From assembly GCA_024653305.1 (NCBI GenBank), contig JANLFW010000005.1, positions 30,214-94,213 on the forward strand: a DNA stretch of 64,000 bases, given 5' to 3'. The notes below the pieces were generated by a model that did not search any database, was not told the origin of the DNA, and saw only the letters and a list, made by a program, of their open reading frames with translations. Position 1 is the stretch's first letter. Each line of letters opens with the position of its first letter. This DNA is from Candidatus Acetothermia bacterium (GTDB lineage Bacteria; Bipolaricaulota; Bipolaricaulia; Bipolaricaulales; Bipolaricaulaceae). A program made the position numbers and the translations under genes. Positions 16,368 to 25,016 of this stretch are shown piece after piece.

Positions 16368-17334
16368 GCTGGGCCAGCGACAGCCCTGGCAGCCGTGTGT
16401 AGATCTCGTTGGACCGCACGAACCCGGCCAGGAACCGCCCATTGGTCACGCGCTGTGAGCTATAGGCCCGGACGGCGGCCAGCTTCAACTCCACCACCTC
16501 TTCCGGAAGCGGACAGCTTTGCCATTGCCAGCCGTCGAACGGCGCCGGGGGCGCCAGTTCAAGGTCCGGGATCAACCGTCTGGGGAAGGGCCAACGGGGG
16601 GCATGAACCAGGTACAGGCGGAGCTCAGGGCGCTCCTCCTCCCACTCCAGGGCGGCCAGGGCGGCCACGGCGAAGCGCAGGGCAGCTTGGTGGTCGGGAT
16701 GGGCGTCATCGGGGTGGGGGAGGTAGACGACGGTGGGACGGAACCGATCCATGATCTCCGTGAGATCCAGCATCAGGTCCTCCCCGCAGTACACCGCTTC
16801 CGGGCGGTAACTGTTGGTGTAGAAGGGGTGATGAGCTTTGGTGTAGGGGCTGGTGTAGGGGACCTCGCGGTCCCAACAACTCGCCCACATCGTGGCCAGT
16901 CCCCCGTCCGGATACCCGAGGAAGATCAGGCGGCTCTTGGGCACCCCCAGGATCGAGAGCGCCCGCACCGCCTCCTTCTGCCGGCGGTAGCCCAGGGCCC
17001 GGTAATCCACCGCCCGGTGAAGGGGGTTCAGGGTGAACAGGCGCTTGGCGGCCCGATTGGCGTCCCCATTGGTCAGGAACACGATCAGCACTTCCTGGCC
17101 CTCCCGCACCACGTTGGCGATCGTCCCCCCCAGCGCCAGCACCTCGTCGTCGGGATGGGGGGCCACCACCAACACCCGTTCCACGTCGGGGATGGGATCC
17201 GGCGGTTCGACCCGCGGGGGAACGGGCACCCACCACAGGAACAGGTTGAGAAACGGATGAGGGACCCCGGGGATGAACCCCAGGGCGAACGGCACGAGGA
17301 CCAGCCCCCCAACCCACCACCGCCGGGCACGCAC
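16336..17334 (-). CDS. PIG-L family deacetylase, membrane anchored
   Basis: This is a Zn-dependent N-acetylglucosaminyl-type deacetylase of the PIG-L/LmbE family. The metal site is APHPDDEVLALGG (His, Asp, Asp) and the distal HPDDAHPDHQAALRF. An N-terminal membrane helix (RRWWVGGLVLVPFALGFIPG) anchors it. The longest frame opens with TTG at 17448, but that codon lies upstream of the best promoter. I therefore prefer GTG 17334, which has GAGG 6 bases upstream; GTG 17346 is another option. It would remove acetyl groups from an N-acetyl sugar, perhaps a lipid-linked one, consistent with the adjacent flippase-methyltransferase fusion. The catalytic domain call is strong, the start is uncertain. 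Confidence 0.8.
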   Translation of the reverse strand: MRARRWWVGGLVLVPFALGFIPGVPHPFLNLFLWWVPVPPRVEPPDPIPDVERVLVVAPHPDDEVLALGGTIANVVREGQEVLIVFLTNGDANRAAKRLFTLNPLHRAVDYRALGYRRQKEAVRALSILGVPKSRLIFLGYPDGGLATMWASCWDREVPYTSPYTKAHHPFYTNSYRPEAVYCGEDLMLDLTEIMDRFRPTVVYLPHPDDAHPDHQAALRFAVAALAALEWEEERPELRLYLVHAPRWPFPRRLIPDLELAPPAPFDGWQWQSCPLPEEVVELKLAAVRAYSSQRVTNGRFLAGFVRSNEIYTRLPGLSLAQLTDGTYGPNR

Positions 17335-17398
17335 CCTTAACCTCACTTCACCCGTTCGCTTTCCCGCCAGGCCAAGGCTCTCCCCACGCCCTGCTTCC

Positions 17399-17426
17399 TT
17401 TATACTCCGGACACGGGGGAATTCAA
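17399..17426 (-). promoter_or_regulatory. Promoter for the PIG-L gene
   Basis: Minus-strand TTGAAT (17426-17421) and TATAAA (17404-17399) are 16 bases apart, with predicted transcription start near 17392. This lies downstream of the TTG that opens the longest frame, so the true start codon should be one of the later GTG codons. Confidence 0.5.
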
Positions 17427-17473
17427 GCACTCCGCGCTGCGGTGGCAACCCGGAATGAGGAGAGGGGACACGG

Positions 17474-19171
17474 ATGATCGCCCGTAGCAGAGGGATGTTG
17501 TGGGTGATGGGTGGTTTGGCGTTGGGGGCGGTGGTGGCCCTGGTGATCGGGGCGCTCGTGTTTTGGGCGTTCCCTGCCCTGAAGCGGGCCCGCAGCCCCG
17601 TGGCCGAGGTCCAGTCCGGCCCGGTGGTGGTGCGGTACCTGAAGGGAAGCGCGCTTGCTGGCGAAGCGGAGGCGCTGGCGTCGGAGGTGAACGCGGCGTG
17701 GCAGGACGTCCTGGGGAAGCTGGGGATCGGCCTCGCCGAGATCCGGGGCCCGGTGTACGTGTACCTCTACGCCAGCACCGCCGAACTCCCCCTGGGGTAC
17801 GCCGCTCGGACGGAGGAGGAGCGAACCTCCGTGGCGGTGGTGGACCACGTGAGGGGTCAACCGCTCGGGGGTGCACTGGGGAGGCTTGCGTGTTCCCTCC
17901 TCTTCGGACGTCCAGGCAACGCCGTGTTCCGGCGAGGCCTTGCCCTCTACCTGGACCACCCGGACCATCCGTGGGCGGTGGAGGCGGCGGCGTGGGGGGA
18001 ACCTGTCCCTTGGTCCATCCTGTGGGAAAGGGCGGACCGCCTCCTCCCCCAAGATCCCTGGGAAGGCCTGTACTTCACGGTGAACGCACCCTGGGTAGGC
18101 GTCGCCCCCTCGCTGGAGACCTACCGCGCCCTTATCCTCGCCCGCGGGCAGGGCTCCCAGGGACGAGGACGGACATGGGAGGCGATGGCTGGGGCCCTGG
18201 GGGAATGGGCCCTCAACCGGTTTGGCCGCCGCGGGGTGGAGGCGTTTTGGCAGGCCCCCTCCTGGGCAGCGGCCGCGACGGCCCTGGGGATGTCCCCGGA
18301 GGCCATGACCGCCGAGCTCGACGCATACCTGGCCGCATCCTTTGCCGAGATCCCTGACGCGCCGTACCTCCGGGCGATGACGCTCCTGTACAGCGGGAGG
18401 ACCGAACGCGCCTTGGCCGCACTGGACGCTCTCTCCGGGGAGGAGGTCTCGTGGGCGTTGGGACTCGCCCACCTCGCCCTGGGCAACCCGGAGCGGGCCT
18501 GGACAGCATGGGAGGGGAGGAAGGTCCAGGAACCGGAGCTGCGCGCGGCCGTGGGCACGCTCCGTGGGGAGAGCCGCCTGACCCATGGTCGGCTGGTCCT
18601 GGTTGGCCCGGCGGAGGACGGGGCGCGGTGGTTGGCCGCGGCGGAGGAGGCCCTGACCCGAGCGATGGACTTCTGGGAAATCGCGGAAGCGGGGCTCCCC
18701 GACAAGCTCGTGTTCTACCTGGTTTCAGCCGTGCCCGCAGCCACCGTGCCGTGGGGCGTGGTGTGGGTGACGGCCGGGGCGGAAGCGCTGCCCAGCCTCG
18801 CCGTGCGGGTGGTATTGGAAGCCGTCTCTCCGTGGGGGCTTCCTGCCTATCGGACGCTGGTGGAGGGGGTGGTGCTCCACCTCGCCTGCCCGGACCGGGA
18901 CTTCCGGGCCGAGGCCGCCCGCATCCTGGCCGACGGGCGGTGGGTGTCCCTGGCCCAGCCCCTGTTCGAGACCTACCCCCCTGAGGTGGCCGAGGCCGAG
19001 GCCGGGGCGCTGGCGCGGTTTCTCGCGGAGCGCTACGGGCCGCAGGGCGTGCGGGCGATGTGGGCGCTCCTGGACGCAGGGGCAAGCCCGTTCCGCGCCG
19101 CCGAAGGGGCGCTCGGGGTCACCTTGCCCGACCTGGAGAGGGAGCTCAGGGCCTGGCTCAGACAACCCTGA
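17474..19171 (+). CDS. Membrane-anchored protein with two degenerate peptidase-MA-like halves
   Basis: This 565-residue protein has one N-terminal membrane helix (about residues 9-34) and a long extracytoplasmic region. It starts at an ATG with a GAGGAGAGGGG ribosome site. The region looks duplicated. The first half ends LGEWALNRFGRRGVEAFW..ALGMSPEAMTAELDAYL and the second ends LARFLAERYGPQGVRAMW..ALGVTLPDLERELRAWL. This tail pattern is typical of gluzincin-like peptidase MA domains. The expected HExxH zinc motif is absent from both halves (RRGLALYLDH and VEGVVLHLACP occupy that place). A TPR-like stretch (about 298-345) links them. It is therefore probably a non-catalytic scaffold. It overlaps the convergent oppC-like gene by 14 bases. 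Family assignment is inference. Confidence 0.6.
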   Translation: MIARSRGMLWVMGGLALGAVVALVIGALVFWAFPALKRARSPVAEVQSGPVVVRYLKGSALAGEAEALASEVNAAWQDVLGKLGIGLAEIRGPVYVYLYASTAELPLGYAARTEEERTSVAVVDHVRGQPLGGALGRLACSLLFGRPGNAVFRRGLALYLDHPDHPWAVEAAAWGEPVPWSILWERADRLLPQDPWEGLYFTVNAPWVGVAPSLETYRALILARGQGSQGRGRTWEAMAGALGEWALNRFGRRGVEAFWQAPSWAAAATALGMSPEAMTAELDAYLAASFAEIPDAPYLRAMTLLYSGRTERALAALDALSGEEVSWALGLAHLALGNPERAWTAWEGRKVQEPELRAAVGTLRGESRLTHGRLVLVGPAEDGARWLAAAEEALTRAMDFWEIAEAGLPDKLVFYLVSAVPAATVPWGVVWVTAGAEALPSLAVRVVLEAVSPWGLPAYRTLVEGVVLHLACPDRDFRAEAARILADGRWVSLAQPLFETYPPEVAEAEAGALARFLAERYGPQGVRAMWALLDAGASPFRAAEGALGVTLPDLERELRAWLRQP

Positions 19172-20273
19172 ACGGGTCGAACGCGTCCCGCAGGGCATCG
19201 CCGAGGAAGTTAAACGCGAGCACGGTGATCGTGATGAACAGCCCAGGGATGAGGAGCCACGGGAAGTTCTGGATGGTGGCGGCGTTGTTGGCCTTCGAGA
19301 GGAGGAGCCCCCAGCTTACCATCGGCTCGTTGATGCCGATGCCGAGGAAGCTCAACCCGCTCTCCCCGAGGATCGCCCCGGGGATGGTCAACGTCGCGGC
19401 GACGATGAGGTACGAGGTCAGGTTGGGCAGGATATGGCGCACGATGATCCGGAGGTCGTTGGCCCCGATGGCCCGGGCGGCCTCGGTGAAGTCCATGGAG
19501 CGGATGGACAGCACCACGCCCCGCACCACGCGGGCCCGGGCCGCCCAGCCGATGAAGGACATGATCGCCACGATCCCGAAGAACCGCATCGTCGGGGACC
19601 ACCCCTTGGGCAGGGCCAGCCCCAGCGCCAGCCACAGCGGGAGGGTGGGGATGGACATGACCACCTCGAACGCCCGCTGGAGGAGCATGTCCAGCCCCCC
19701 CCCGTAAAAGCCGGAGATCCCCCCAAGGAGGAGGGAGATCGGGAACGAGATGGCCACCACAAACGGCCCCACGATCAGGGACACCCGACTTCCCATGGTC
19801 ACCCGAGAGAAGAGGTCCCGGCCCATCTCATCCGTTCCAAACAGGAAGATCTTGCCCGGCTCCTCCACCCCAAACAGGTGCACGTCCGTGGGGAAGATGC
19901 CGAACAGCTTGTATGGGTGTCCGCGCACGAAGAACCGGACTGGATGCTTCACGCTTCGGTCCTCGCCGTACTCCCACTTCCAGCTTTCGGTGTCGAGGCG
20001 TCGGGTGACCTGGTACACGAACGGTCGGGTGAGGCGGCCGTTCTCGTCGAAGATGTGGATCTTGGTGGGGGGAGCGTAGGTGAAGGACCGGTACTGCTCG
20101 GTGTGGGAATAGGGGGCGATGAACTCGGCGAAGATCAAGATCAGGAAGAGGAGGGCCACGACCGCGGCCCCGACCCGTCCCACCTTGTGCCGCCGGAACC
20201 GGTGCCACGCGAGCTTCCACAGGCTGACGCCCGTTTCTTCCTCGGTTTGCTCCGTTCTCTCGACTTCAGTCAT
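19158..20273 (-). CDS. Oligopeptide ABC transporter permease, long OppC type
   Basis: This 371-residue inner-membrane protein has the OppC layout with an unusually long periplasmic insertion (about residues 58-145) between helix 1 and the conserved LFGTDEMGRDLFSRVTMGSRVS. The ATPase-contact loop follows ARAIGANDLRIIVRHILPN. It ends in FLGDALRDAFDPFRVV. The insertion type is seen in importers of larger peptides or sugars. It overlaps the oppB-like gene by 8 bases. No ATPase gene is nearby. Confidence 0.9.
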   Translation of the reverse strand: MTEVERTEQTEEETGVSLWKLAWHRFRRHKVGRVGAAVVALLFLILIFAEFIAPYSHTEQYRSFTYAPPTKIHIFDENGRLTRPFVYQVTRRLDTESWKWEYGEDRSVKHPVRFFVRGHPYKLFGIFPTDVHLFGVEEPGKIFLFGTDEMGRDLFSRVTMGSRVSLIVGPFVVAISFPISLLLGGISGFYGGGLDMLLQRAFEVVMSIPTLPLWLALGLALPKGWSPTMRFFGIVAIMSFIGWAARARVVRGVVLSIRSMDFTEAARAIGANDLRIIVRHILPNLTSYLIVAATLTIPGAILGESGLSFLGIGINEPMVSWGLLLSKANNAATIQNFPWLLIPGLFITITVLAFNFLGDALRDAFDPFRVV

Positions 20274-21255
20274 AGCGGATCCGCGGGTCCACCCACGCGA
20301 GCAGGATGTCCCCCAGCAGGTTCCCCACCTGGAGGAGGAACGCGAAGAACAGGAGCCCGGACATGATCACGTACTCGTCCTGGCGCTGGAGGGCGTTCCA
20401 GAACGCGCGTTCCACCGTAGGAAGGCCCAGGATGATGGCGGTGAAGAACGCCCCGGCGAACAGATCCGGCAGGGACATGCCGAGCATGGTGATGAGGGGG
20501 TTGATGGCGTTGCGCACCGCGTGCTTCCAGATCACCACCCGTTCCTGAAGGCCCTTGGCTCGGGCGGTGAGGACGTACTGCTGGGACAGCGTGTCCAAAA
20601 GCTGCCCCCGCATGTACCGGATGAGGCTGGCCATGCCCGCCGTCCCCACCACCACCAGCACCGGCCACAGGTGCCACACGAAGTTGACGAACTTCGCCCA
20701 GCTCCACGGGGCATTGACGTACTGCACGTCGAACAGTCCACCCACCCCAAGCCCCTTGGCCCCCACGTTCAGCACCGACACCAGGAACCAGATCAGCACC
20801 AGGGCGAAGAAAAAGTTAGGGATGGACAAGCCCAGGAACCCGAAGAACGTCAGCGTGTAGTCCCCGATGGAGTACTGGCGTACCGCGGAGTAGATGCCGA
20901 TGGGGATGGCCAGGATCCAGGTGAAGACGAGGGTCCCGAACGAGGTGAGGAGGGTCCAGCCGATGCGCCCCTTGAACAAGGCGTCGAACGCCGGCTGTTG
21001 CGTCTCCATGGAGTAGCCGAAGTCCCCCCGGGTAATGATGCCGGTGATCCATTTCCAGTAACGGACGTAGGACGGCTTGTCCAGACCATAGCGGGCCTCG
21101 AGGCGCGCGATCTCTTCTTTGCTGAACCGGGGGTTGAGTTTGAACACGGTGGTGAAGTTGCCGGGCATGAGCTGGATGATGAAAAAGCTGATCAGGGACA
21201 CGATAACCAGCACCGGTACCATGTACAGGAGGCGCCGGACGATGTAGCCGACCAT
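20266..21255 (-). CDS. Oligopeptide ABC transporter permease, OppB type
   Basis: This 329-residue protein starts MVGYIVRRLLYMVPVLVIVS. It continues with the periplasmic helix-loop typical of OppB (RYWKWITGIITRGDFGYSME), six membrane helices, an EAA-type loop (LTARAKGLQERVVIWKHAVRN) and the terminal LLAWVDPRIRYD. A longer in-frame start exists upstream, but ATG 21255 gives the conserved N-terminus and leaves the intercistronic hairpin outside the gene. It partners with the OppC-type protein. Confidence 0.9.
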   Translation of the reverse strand: MVGYIVRRLLYMVPVLVIVSLISFFIIQLMPGNFTTVFKLNPRFSKEEIARLEARYGLDKPSYVRYWKWITGIITRGDFGYSMETQQPAFDALFKGRIGWTLLTSFGTLVFTWILAIPIGIYSAVRQYSIGDYTLTFFGFLGLSIPNFFFALVLIWFLVSVLNVGAKGLGVGGLFDVQYVNAPWSWAKFVNFVWHLWPVLVVVGTAGMASLIRYMRGQLLDTLSQQYVLTARAKGLQERVVIWKHAVRNAINPLITMLGMSLPDLFAGAFFTAIILGLPTVERAFWNALQRQDEYVIMSGLLFFAFLLQVGNLLGDILLAWVDPRIRYD

Positions 21256-21279
21256 GGTGAAGCGAAGTATAGAGATAGA

Positions 21280-21305
21280 GAGGGGCGACCGCAAGATCGC
21301 CCCTC
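21280..21305 (-). promoter_or_regulatory. Intercistronic hairpin between oppA-like and oppB-like genes
   Basis: Arms GAGGGGCGA (21280-21288) and TCGCCCCTC (21297-21305) form a perfect 9-bp stem with an 8-base loop in the 71-base gap between the binding-protein gene and the first permease gene. The sequence after it on the minus strand (CTCTATCTCTATACTTC) is pyrimidine-rich but not a U-run. Expected effect: stabilised binding-protein mRNA and reduced permease expression. Confidence 0.7.
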
Positions 21306-21326
21306 CGCTTCTTCCGGGAAATGGGA

Positions 21327-23084
21327 TCAGCGCACGACCCGGTTGCCCACCATCTTCGGGTTCGTCTTCCACAGGTACTCGGCGAACCCGAGCGCCCCCG
21401 CCAGCGGGCTGAACTCCGCCGTGTTCTGGAGGTTCCGGTAGAGGGCATAGCGGAACACCATGTTCACCGTGAAGATGAGGTCGAGGTTCTCGGCGAACAG
21501 CCTCTGGTACTCCGCGTAGTAGCCGTAGGCCTCGTCGAAGTCGTACGTCTTCACGCCGAGGGCAAACAGCTCGTCGATGCGCTTGGCAATCGGGGTCGGG
21601 TCCTCGCAGTCCGAGTACTTCCAGAAGTGGAGCCCACCGCAGGACGTGTACACGTTGGCCCCGCCGTGGGGCTCAGAGCTGCCGGTGAGCCCGAGGAGCA
21701 CCGCCTCGTACTGGCCGCCGAGGAGTTTGGTCACCAGGGCGTTGAACGAGATCGGGTTGAAGTTGACCTTGACCCCGACCTTGCGGGCATCGGCCGCGAA
21801 GATCTGGCATATCTGCTCGCGGATCGTGTTCCCGGCGTTGGTCTGGAGCTCGAACTCGAACGTGGTCCCGTCGGGCAGATCCCGCCACCCATCACCGTTC
21901 CGGTCCACGAGGCCGATCTTGTCCAGGAGCGCGGCGGCCGTGGCCAGGTCGTACTCGTACTTCGGCACGTCCTCCGTGTAGAACGGGGACAGCATGGTCA
22001 CCGGGCTCCACTGGGGCACGCCCAGGCCCAGGTACACGTTGTCGATGATGGACTTCTTATCCACCAAGTGGGCCATGGCCTTGCGGAAGTCGAGCATGCT
22101 GAAGTAGGTCTTGAGGGTCTCGTTGGGGCAGTCCTGGTTGAACACGATCCAGGTGGTGCCGGTGAGCGGTTTGGTCGGATCGATGCGGACCTCGAACCCC
22201 TTCTGGGTCTTCTCCGCGATCAGGGTCGCCAGGTCCTCCGGCCGCGGCGCGTACACGTCGAGCTCGCCGTTCCGGAACTTGAGCATGATCGTGTCCAGCG
22301 AGAAGGAGATCACGTACTTGATGCCGTCGAGGTAGGGGAGCCGATTCCCCTTGGGATCCACCTTCCAGTAGTTGGGGTTGCGCACGATGACCACAAGCTG
22401 ATCCGGGATGAACTCCTGGAGCATGAACGGCCCCATGCCCACGATGTCCTCGGGCTTGGCGTCCACGCCCCACACCCGGTTCAGCGCCTCAGGGTCGGCG
22501 TCGGGGTTGTACACCCGCGACAGGTCCTGGAGCTTGTGGGCCGGATAGATGGCCCCGCCGATCTCGCGCAGGAACGGCCGGAACGGCTCGGGGACGGTGA
22601 ACACGACCGTATAGTCGTCCACCTTCTCCACCGTCATCCCCTCGGGGAGGACGTCGCGGTAGTCGGTGCGCACGTCGTCGTTGTAGATGACGCCCTTGAA
22701 CGTGAAGATCACGTCGTCGGCGGTGAACGGCGCCCCGTCGGACCACTTCAACCCCTGACGCAGGTGGAACGTGATGGCGAGGCCGTCCCCGGAGATGTCC
22801 CAGGACTTGGCGAGCCCCGGCTCCACCTTATCGGTGATCGGGTTGACCTCGGTGAGGCCCGCGTGGAACATGCCACAGATGTCCGTGGACGAGGTCTCCT
22901 GGGCGATGTGGTAGTTGAACGTCTTCGGGTTGTCCAAGGACCCGACCACGAGATACCCCCCGTACTGCCCTGAGGCGAGGTTCGCCCAATCCCCCTGGCC
23001 GAAGGGCACCACCTTGTACTCCTGGGCGATGGCTGTCCCCGCCATCACCGCTGCCAACAAGCCAATCCACAGGATCTTTTTCAT
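21327..23084 (-). CDS. Oligopeptide ABC transporter substrate-binding protein
   Basis: This 585-residue exported protein has the signal peptide MKKILWIGLLAAVMAGTAIA, cleaved before QEYK. Family-5 features include LVVGSLDNPKTFNYHIAQET, a FHLRQGLKWSDGAPFTADDV segment and MLDFRKAMAHLVDKKSIIDN. The longest frame opens at a GTG (23093) inside the AGGAGG ribosome site, so ATG 23084, 8 bases after AGGAGG, is the better start. It would capture oligopeptides or related solutes for the downstream OppB/OppC-type permeases. It is co-transcribed behind the HEAT-repeat gene. Confidence 0.9.
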   Translation of the reverse strand: MKKILWIGLLAAVMAGTAIAQEYKVVPFGQGDWANLASGQYGGYLVVGSLDNPKTFNYHIAQETSSTDICGMFHAGLTEVNPITDKVEPGLAKSWDISGDGLAITFHLRQGLKWSDGAPFTADDVIFTFKGVIYNDDVRTDYRDVLPEGMTVEKVDDYTVVFTVPEPFRPFLREIGGAIYPAHKLQDLSRVYNPDADPEALNRVWGVDAKPEDIVGMGPFMLQEFIPDQLVVIVRNPNYWKVDPKGNRLPYLDGIKYVISFSLDTIMLKFRNGELDVYAPRPEDLATLIAEKTQKGFEVRIDPTKPLTGTTWIVFNQDCPNETLKTYFSMLDFRKAMAHLVDKKSIIDNVYLGLGVPQWSPVTMLSPFYTEDVPKYEYDLATAAALLDKIGLVDRNGDGWRDLPDGTTFEFELQTNAGNTIREQICQIFAADARKVGVKVNFNPISFNALVTKLLGGQYEAVLLGLTGSSEPHGGANVYTSCGGLHFWKYSDCEDPTPIAKRIDELFALGVKTYDFDEAYGYYAEYQRLFAENLDLIFTVNMVFRYALYRNLQNTAEFSPLAGALGFAEYLWKTNPKMVGNRVVR

Positions 23085-23113
23085 CCCATCCACCTCCTAC
23101 TGGCTGGTCTCGT

Positions 23114-23899
23114 TCACAGGTCCGCCGCCCACTTGGCGCCCAGGGTCCAGGCGTAGGCCCACTTGTACTCCGCGCTCGGCTTCGGGTCGAAGAAGAACGA
23201 CGTGACCTTCTTGTGCAGGTCGGTCGCGGAGTCGGACACGAGGAAGTCCAACAGGGCGCAGGCCGCCGCGTAGCGGAGGTACTCGTTCTCGCCCTCGAGG
23301 GCCTGCTTCTCCAGGTCGGCCCGGGACAGGGCGGTCGTCGGCGGGAACAGGTAGTGGCCGGCGAGGAACTCCGCCGCCGCCTTGCGGTACCCGGCCGAGG
23401 CCGTGTCGTCCTTACAGATGGCCTCGAGCTTGGCCCGGTCAAAGTTGGCGCGCTTCTTCTGGAAGTAGGCCTTGGCCGCGGCGTACTGGAGTTCCTCGGA
23501 GGCGCCCTTCGTGTACAAGAACTCGAGAGAGATCTCGTTGTTGGCGATGAGGAAGTTGAGGAGCGCGGGCACTGCCGCCCCCCGCACCAGAGGGGAGGCG
23601 TTCTCCGTGATCTCGTTCAGCAGGAAGACCTTGGTCTTCCCGGCACCGATCCAAAGCTTGCCCAGCGCCAGCCCGGCGGCCATGCGGATGGCCTCCGACT
23701 CCCCCTTCTCGATCAGGACGAGGAGCTCGGCCTCCGTCTTCGTGGCCTCATAGTAGCCGACCAGGGCGTAACCGGCGGCCATGCGGATCTCGGGCACGAC
23801 GTCCTTGGCCGCGATCCGCTCGAGATCGGCGCCGCTGTACCCGGCCAGCACGGGAACCGTGACCAACAATGCCAGCAAACACCCCACTGCTTTCGTCAT
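23114..23899 (-). CDS. Secreted HEAT-repeat protein
   Basis: This 261-residue protein starts at ATG 23899 (AGGAGG upstream) with a signal peptide, MTKAVGCLLALLVTVPVLAG. Six HEAT-like helical repeats follow, each marked by an x-R-x-A-A-x-x-A-L core: IRMAAGYALVGYY, IRMAAGLALGKLW, VRGAAVPALLNFL, LQYAAAKAYF, YRKAAAEFL and LRYAAACALLDFL. HEAT repeats are protein-binding scaffolds and no catalytic motif is visible. It is the first gene of the peptide-importer operon, 29 bases before the oppA-like gene, so it may assist a binding protein or a substrate in the periplasm. That role is inference. Confidence 0.8.
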   Translation of the reverse strand: MTKAVGCLLALLVTVPVLAGYSGADLERIAAKDVVPEIRMAAGYALVGYYEATKTEAELLVLIEKGESEAIRMAAGLALGKLWIGAGKTKVFLLNEITENASPLVRGAAVPALLNFLIANNEISLEFLYTKGASEELQYAAAKAYFQKKRANFDRAKLEAICKDDTASAGYRKAAAEFLAGHYLFPPTTALSRADLEKQALEGENEYLRYAAACALLDFLVSDSATDLHKKVTSFFFDPKPSAEYKWAYAWTLGAKWAADL

Positions 23900-24003
23900 C
23901 AACCCCCTCCTTACCTGAACCACCCATGGGTTACCCCGACGCAACCAAGCCGTACGTTTCGTCTGTCCCTCACCTCCTTCTCAAGATTGAAGTTTCAAAG
24001 TCT

Positions 24004-24032
24004 ATTCTAGTGATTCGCCCTCCCCATGTCAA
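24004..24032 (-). promoter_or_regulatory. Strong promoter of the HEAT/oligopeptide importer operon
   Basis: Minus-strand TTGACA (24032-24027) and TAGAAT (24009-24004) with a 17-base spacer closely match the housekeeping consensus. Transcription would start near 23997, leaving a leader of about 100 bases before ATG 23899. The leader holds a second Shine-Dalgarno-like AAGGAGGTGA near 23980 with no convincing start codon at the right distance. Confidence 0.75.
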
Positions 24033-24076
24033 CTTGGGTTGGCAGGCCGGGGGTCGGGGTGTAGTATCACCGGGCA

Positions 24077-24153
24077 CGGAGCGTAGCGCAGCCTGGCAGC
24101 GCGCTGGCATGGGGGGCCAGAGGTCACCGGTTCAAATCCGGTCGCTCCGACCA
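24077..24153 (+). tRNA. tRNA-Pro (GGG)
   Basis: A complete cloverleaf. Acceptor stem CGGAGCG pairs with CGCTCCG. The anticodon stem CTGGC/GCCAG closes loop ATGGGGG with anticodon GGG. The T-loop is TTCAAAT and the discriminator is A. The 3' CCA (24151-24153) is encoded. Confidence 0.96.
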
Positions 24154-24184
24154 GACAAAGGCCGTTCCCAGTCCAAATTTCCGG

Positions 24185-25003
24185 CTAACCAGCGCCCAGG
24201 AGCCGTAGCTGTTCGGGGTACCCGACCCAGATCCGCGGTCCGGCCTGGAAATCTGGCCACTCCAGTTGCCCGGTGACGGCTATCCTGTGGCCGATGAGCT
24301 TGGGCGGAGACGGGATGGATAAGGAGGCCTCCTGGGCCACCACGGCGTGAAACCCATACCGGCTATCCGCGGCCCATACGGTCCAGCCATCCTCGCTCTC
24401 CTCGACCCGCCCCACGGTGAACCCCACCGTCACCGCCTGCAAGATGCACTCAACGATCCTCCCCTCAACCTCGGATAGGTCCATCGGGTCAGGGAATGCG
24501 CTCCACAGCCCGCGCTTCTCCACCTGGGCCAGGGTCTGGGCGCGCCGGAGCCGCTCGTAGTGTCGATCTTCCTTGGGCCAGAACACGAGAAGCCGGGCCA
24601 GTCCCCGGCGCAGGAGTTCCTCGTTGACCAGGACCCACTGCCCGTCTTTTTCCACCCACAAGTACGCCAGCAGCCGCCCGTAGGCGTCGTAGCGCTCGGG
24701 TCCGAACTCGAGGTACACGTCCCGCCGCCACACGAGATCGCGGTTGACCTGTTTGGCCGGATAGTAGAAGGGCTGCCCTTCCTCAGGGGTATCGATCCCC
24801 AGGTACCGCACGTAGACACGAGGTGCCGACAGCACAACCGTGTCTCCGTCCACCACGTAGCTCACCCGGACCACCGGCGCGCCGGGCGGAGGCTGGGCCC
24901 CCACCCCGACCGCCAGTCCCAGGGCCACTGCCGCCCAGGCCAGGATAGTAAGTGAAGGGTGACGAGTGAGGAGTGGAAAACAATGAGAGAACCGGTCACG
25001 CAT
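24185..25003 (-). CDS. Secreted thermonuclease-like (SNase) protein with C-terminal extension
   Basis: This 272-residue protein has an N-terminal hydrophobic export segment (LAWAAVALGLAVGVGAQ) and a staphylococcal-nuclease fold: VSYVVDGDTVVL, VRYLGIDTPEEGQ, YDAYGRLLAYLWV and NEELLRRGLARLL. The Asp, Arg and Glu-type calcium and catalytic positions are kept (DGDT, RYLGIDTPE). An extension of about 90 residues (from about 180 to the end) resembles an OB-fold nucleic-acid-binding domain. A role in DNA or RNA scavenging at the surface is likely. It is the last gene after the sugar-importer genes, with a 13-base gap, and ends 31 bases from the tRNA-Pro gene. Confidence 0.82.
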   Translation of the reverse strand: MRDRFSHCFPLLTRHPSLTILAWAAVALGLAVGVGAQPPPGAPVVRVSYVVDGDTVVLSAPRVYVRYLGIDTPEEGQPFYYPAKQVNRDLVWRRDVYLEFGPERYDAYGRLLAYLWVEKDGQWVLVNEELLRRGLARLLVFWPKEDRHYERLRRAQTLAQVEKRGLWSAFPDPMDLSEVEGRIVECILQAVTVGFTVGRVEESEDGWTVWAADSRYGFHAVVAQEASLSIPSPPKLIGHRIAVTGQLEWPDFQAGPRIWVGYPEQLRLLGAG

Positions 25004-25016
25004 CACCGCTCACCCC

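Noticed and set aside
17335..17448. Longer N-terminus of the PIG-L protein from TTG 17448
   Set aside because: The start lies upstream of the best minus-strand promoter, and the added residues precede the membrane anchor without any family support.
23900..23985. Leader-peptide frame before the HEAT gene, starting at a GTG within AAGGAGGTGA
   Set aside because: The ribosome site overlaps the supposed start codon, so initiation there is unlikely.
24077..24184. tRNA-Pro as an integration site
   Set aside because: No integrase gene, no duplicated tRNA 3' end and no shift in composition around it.
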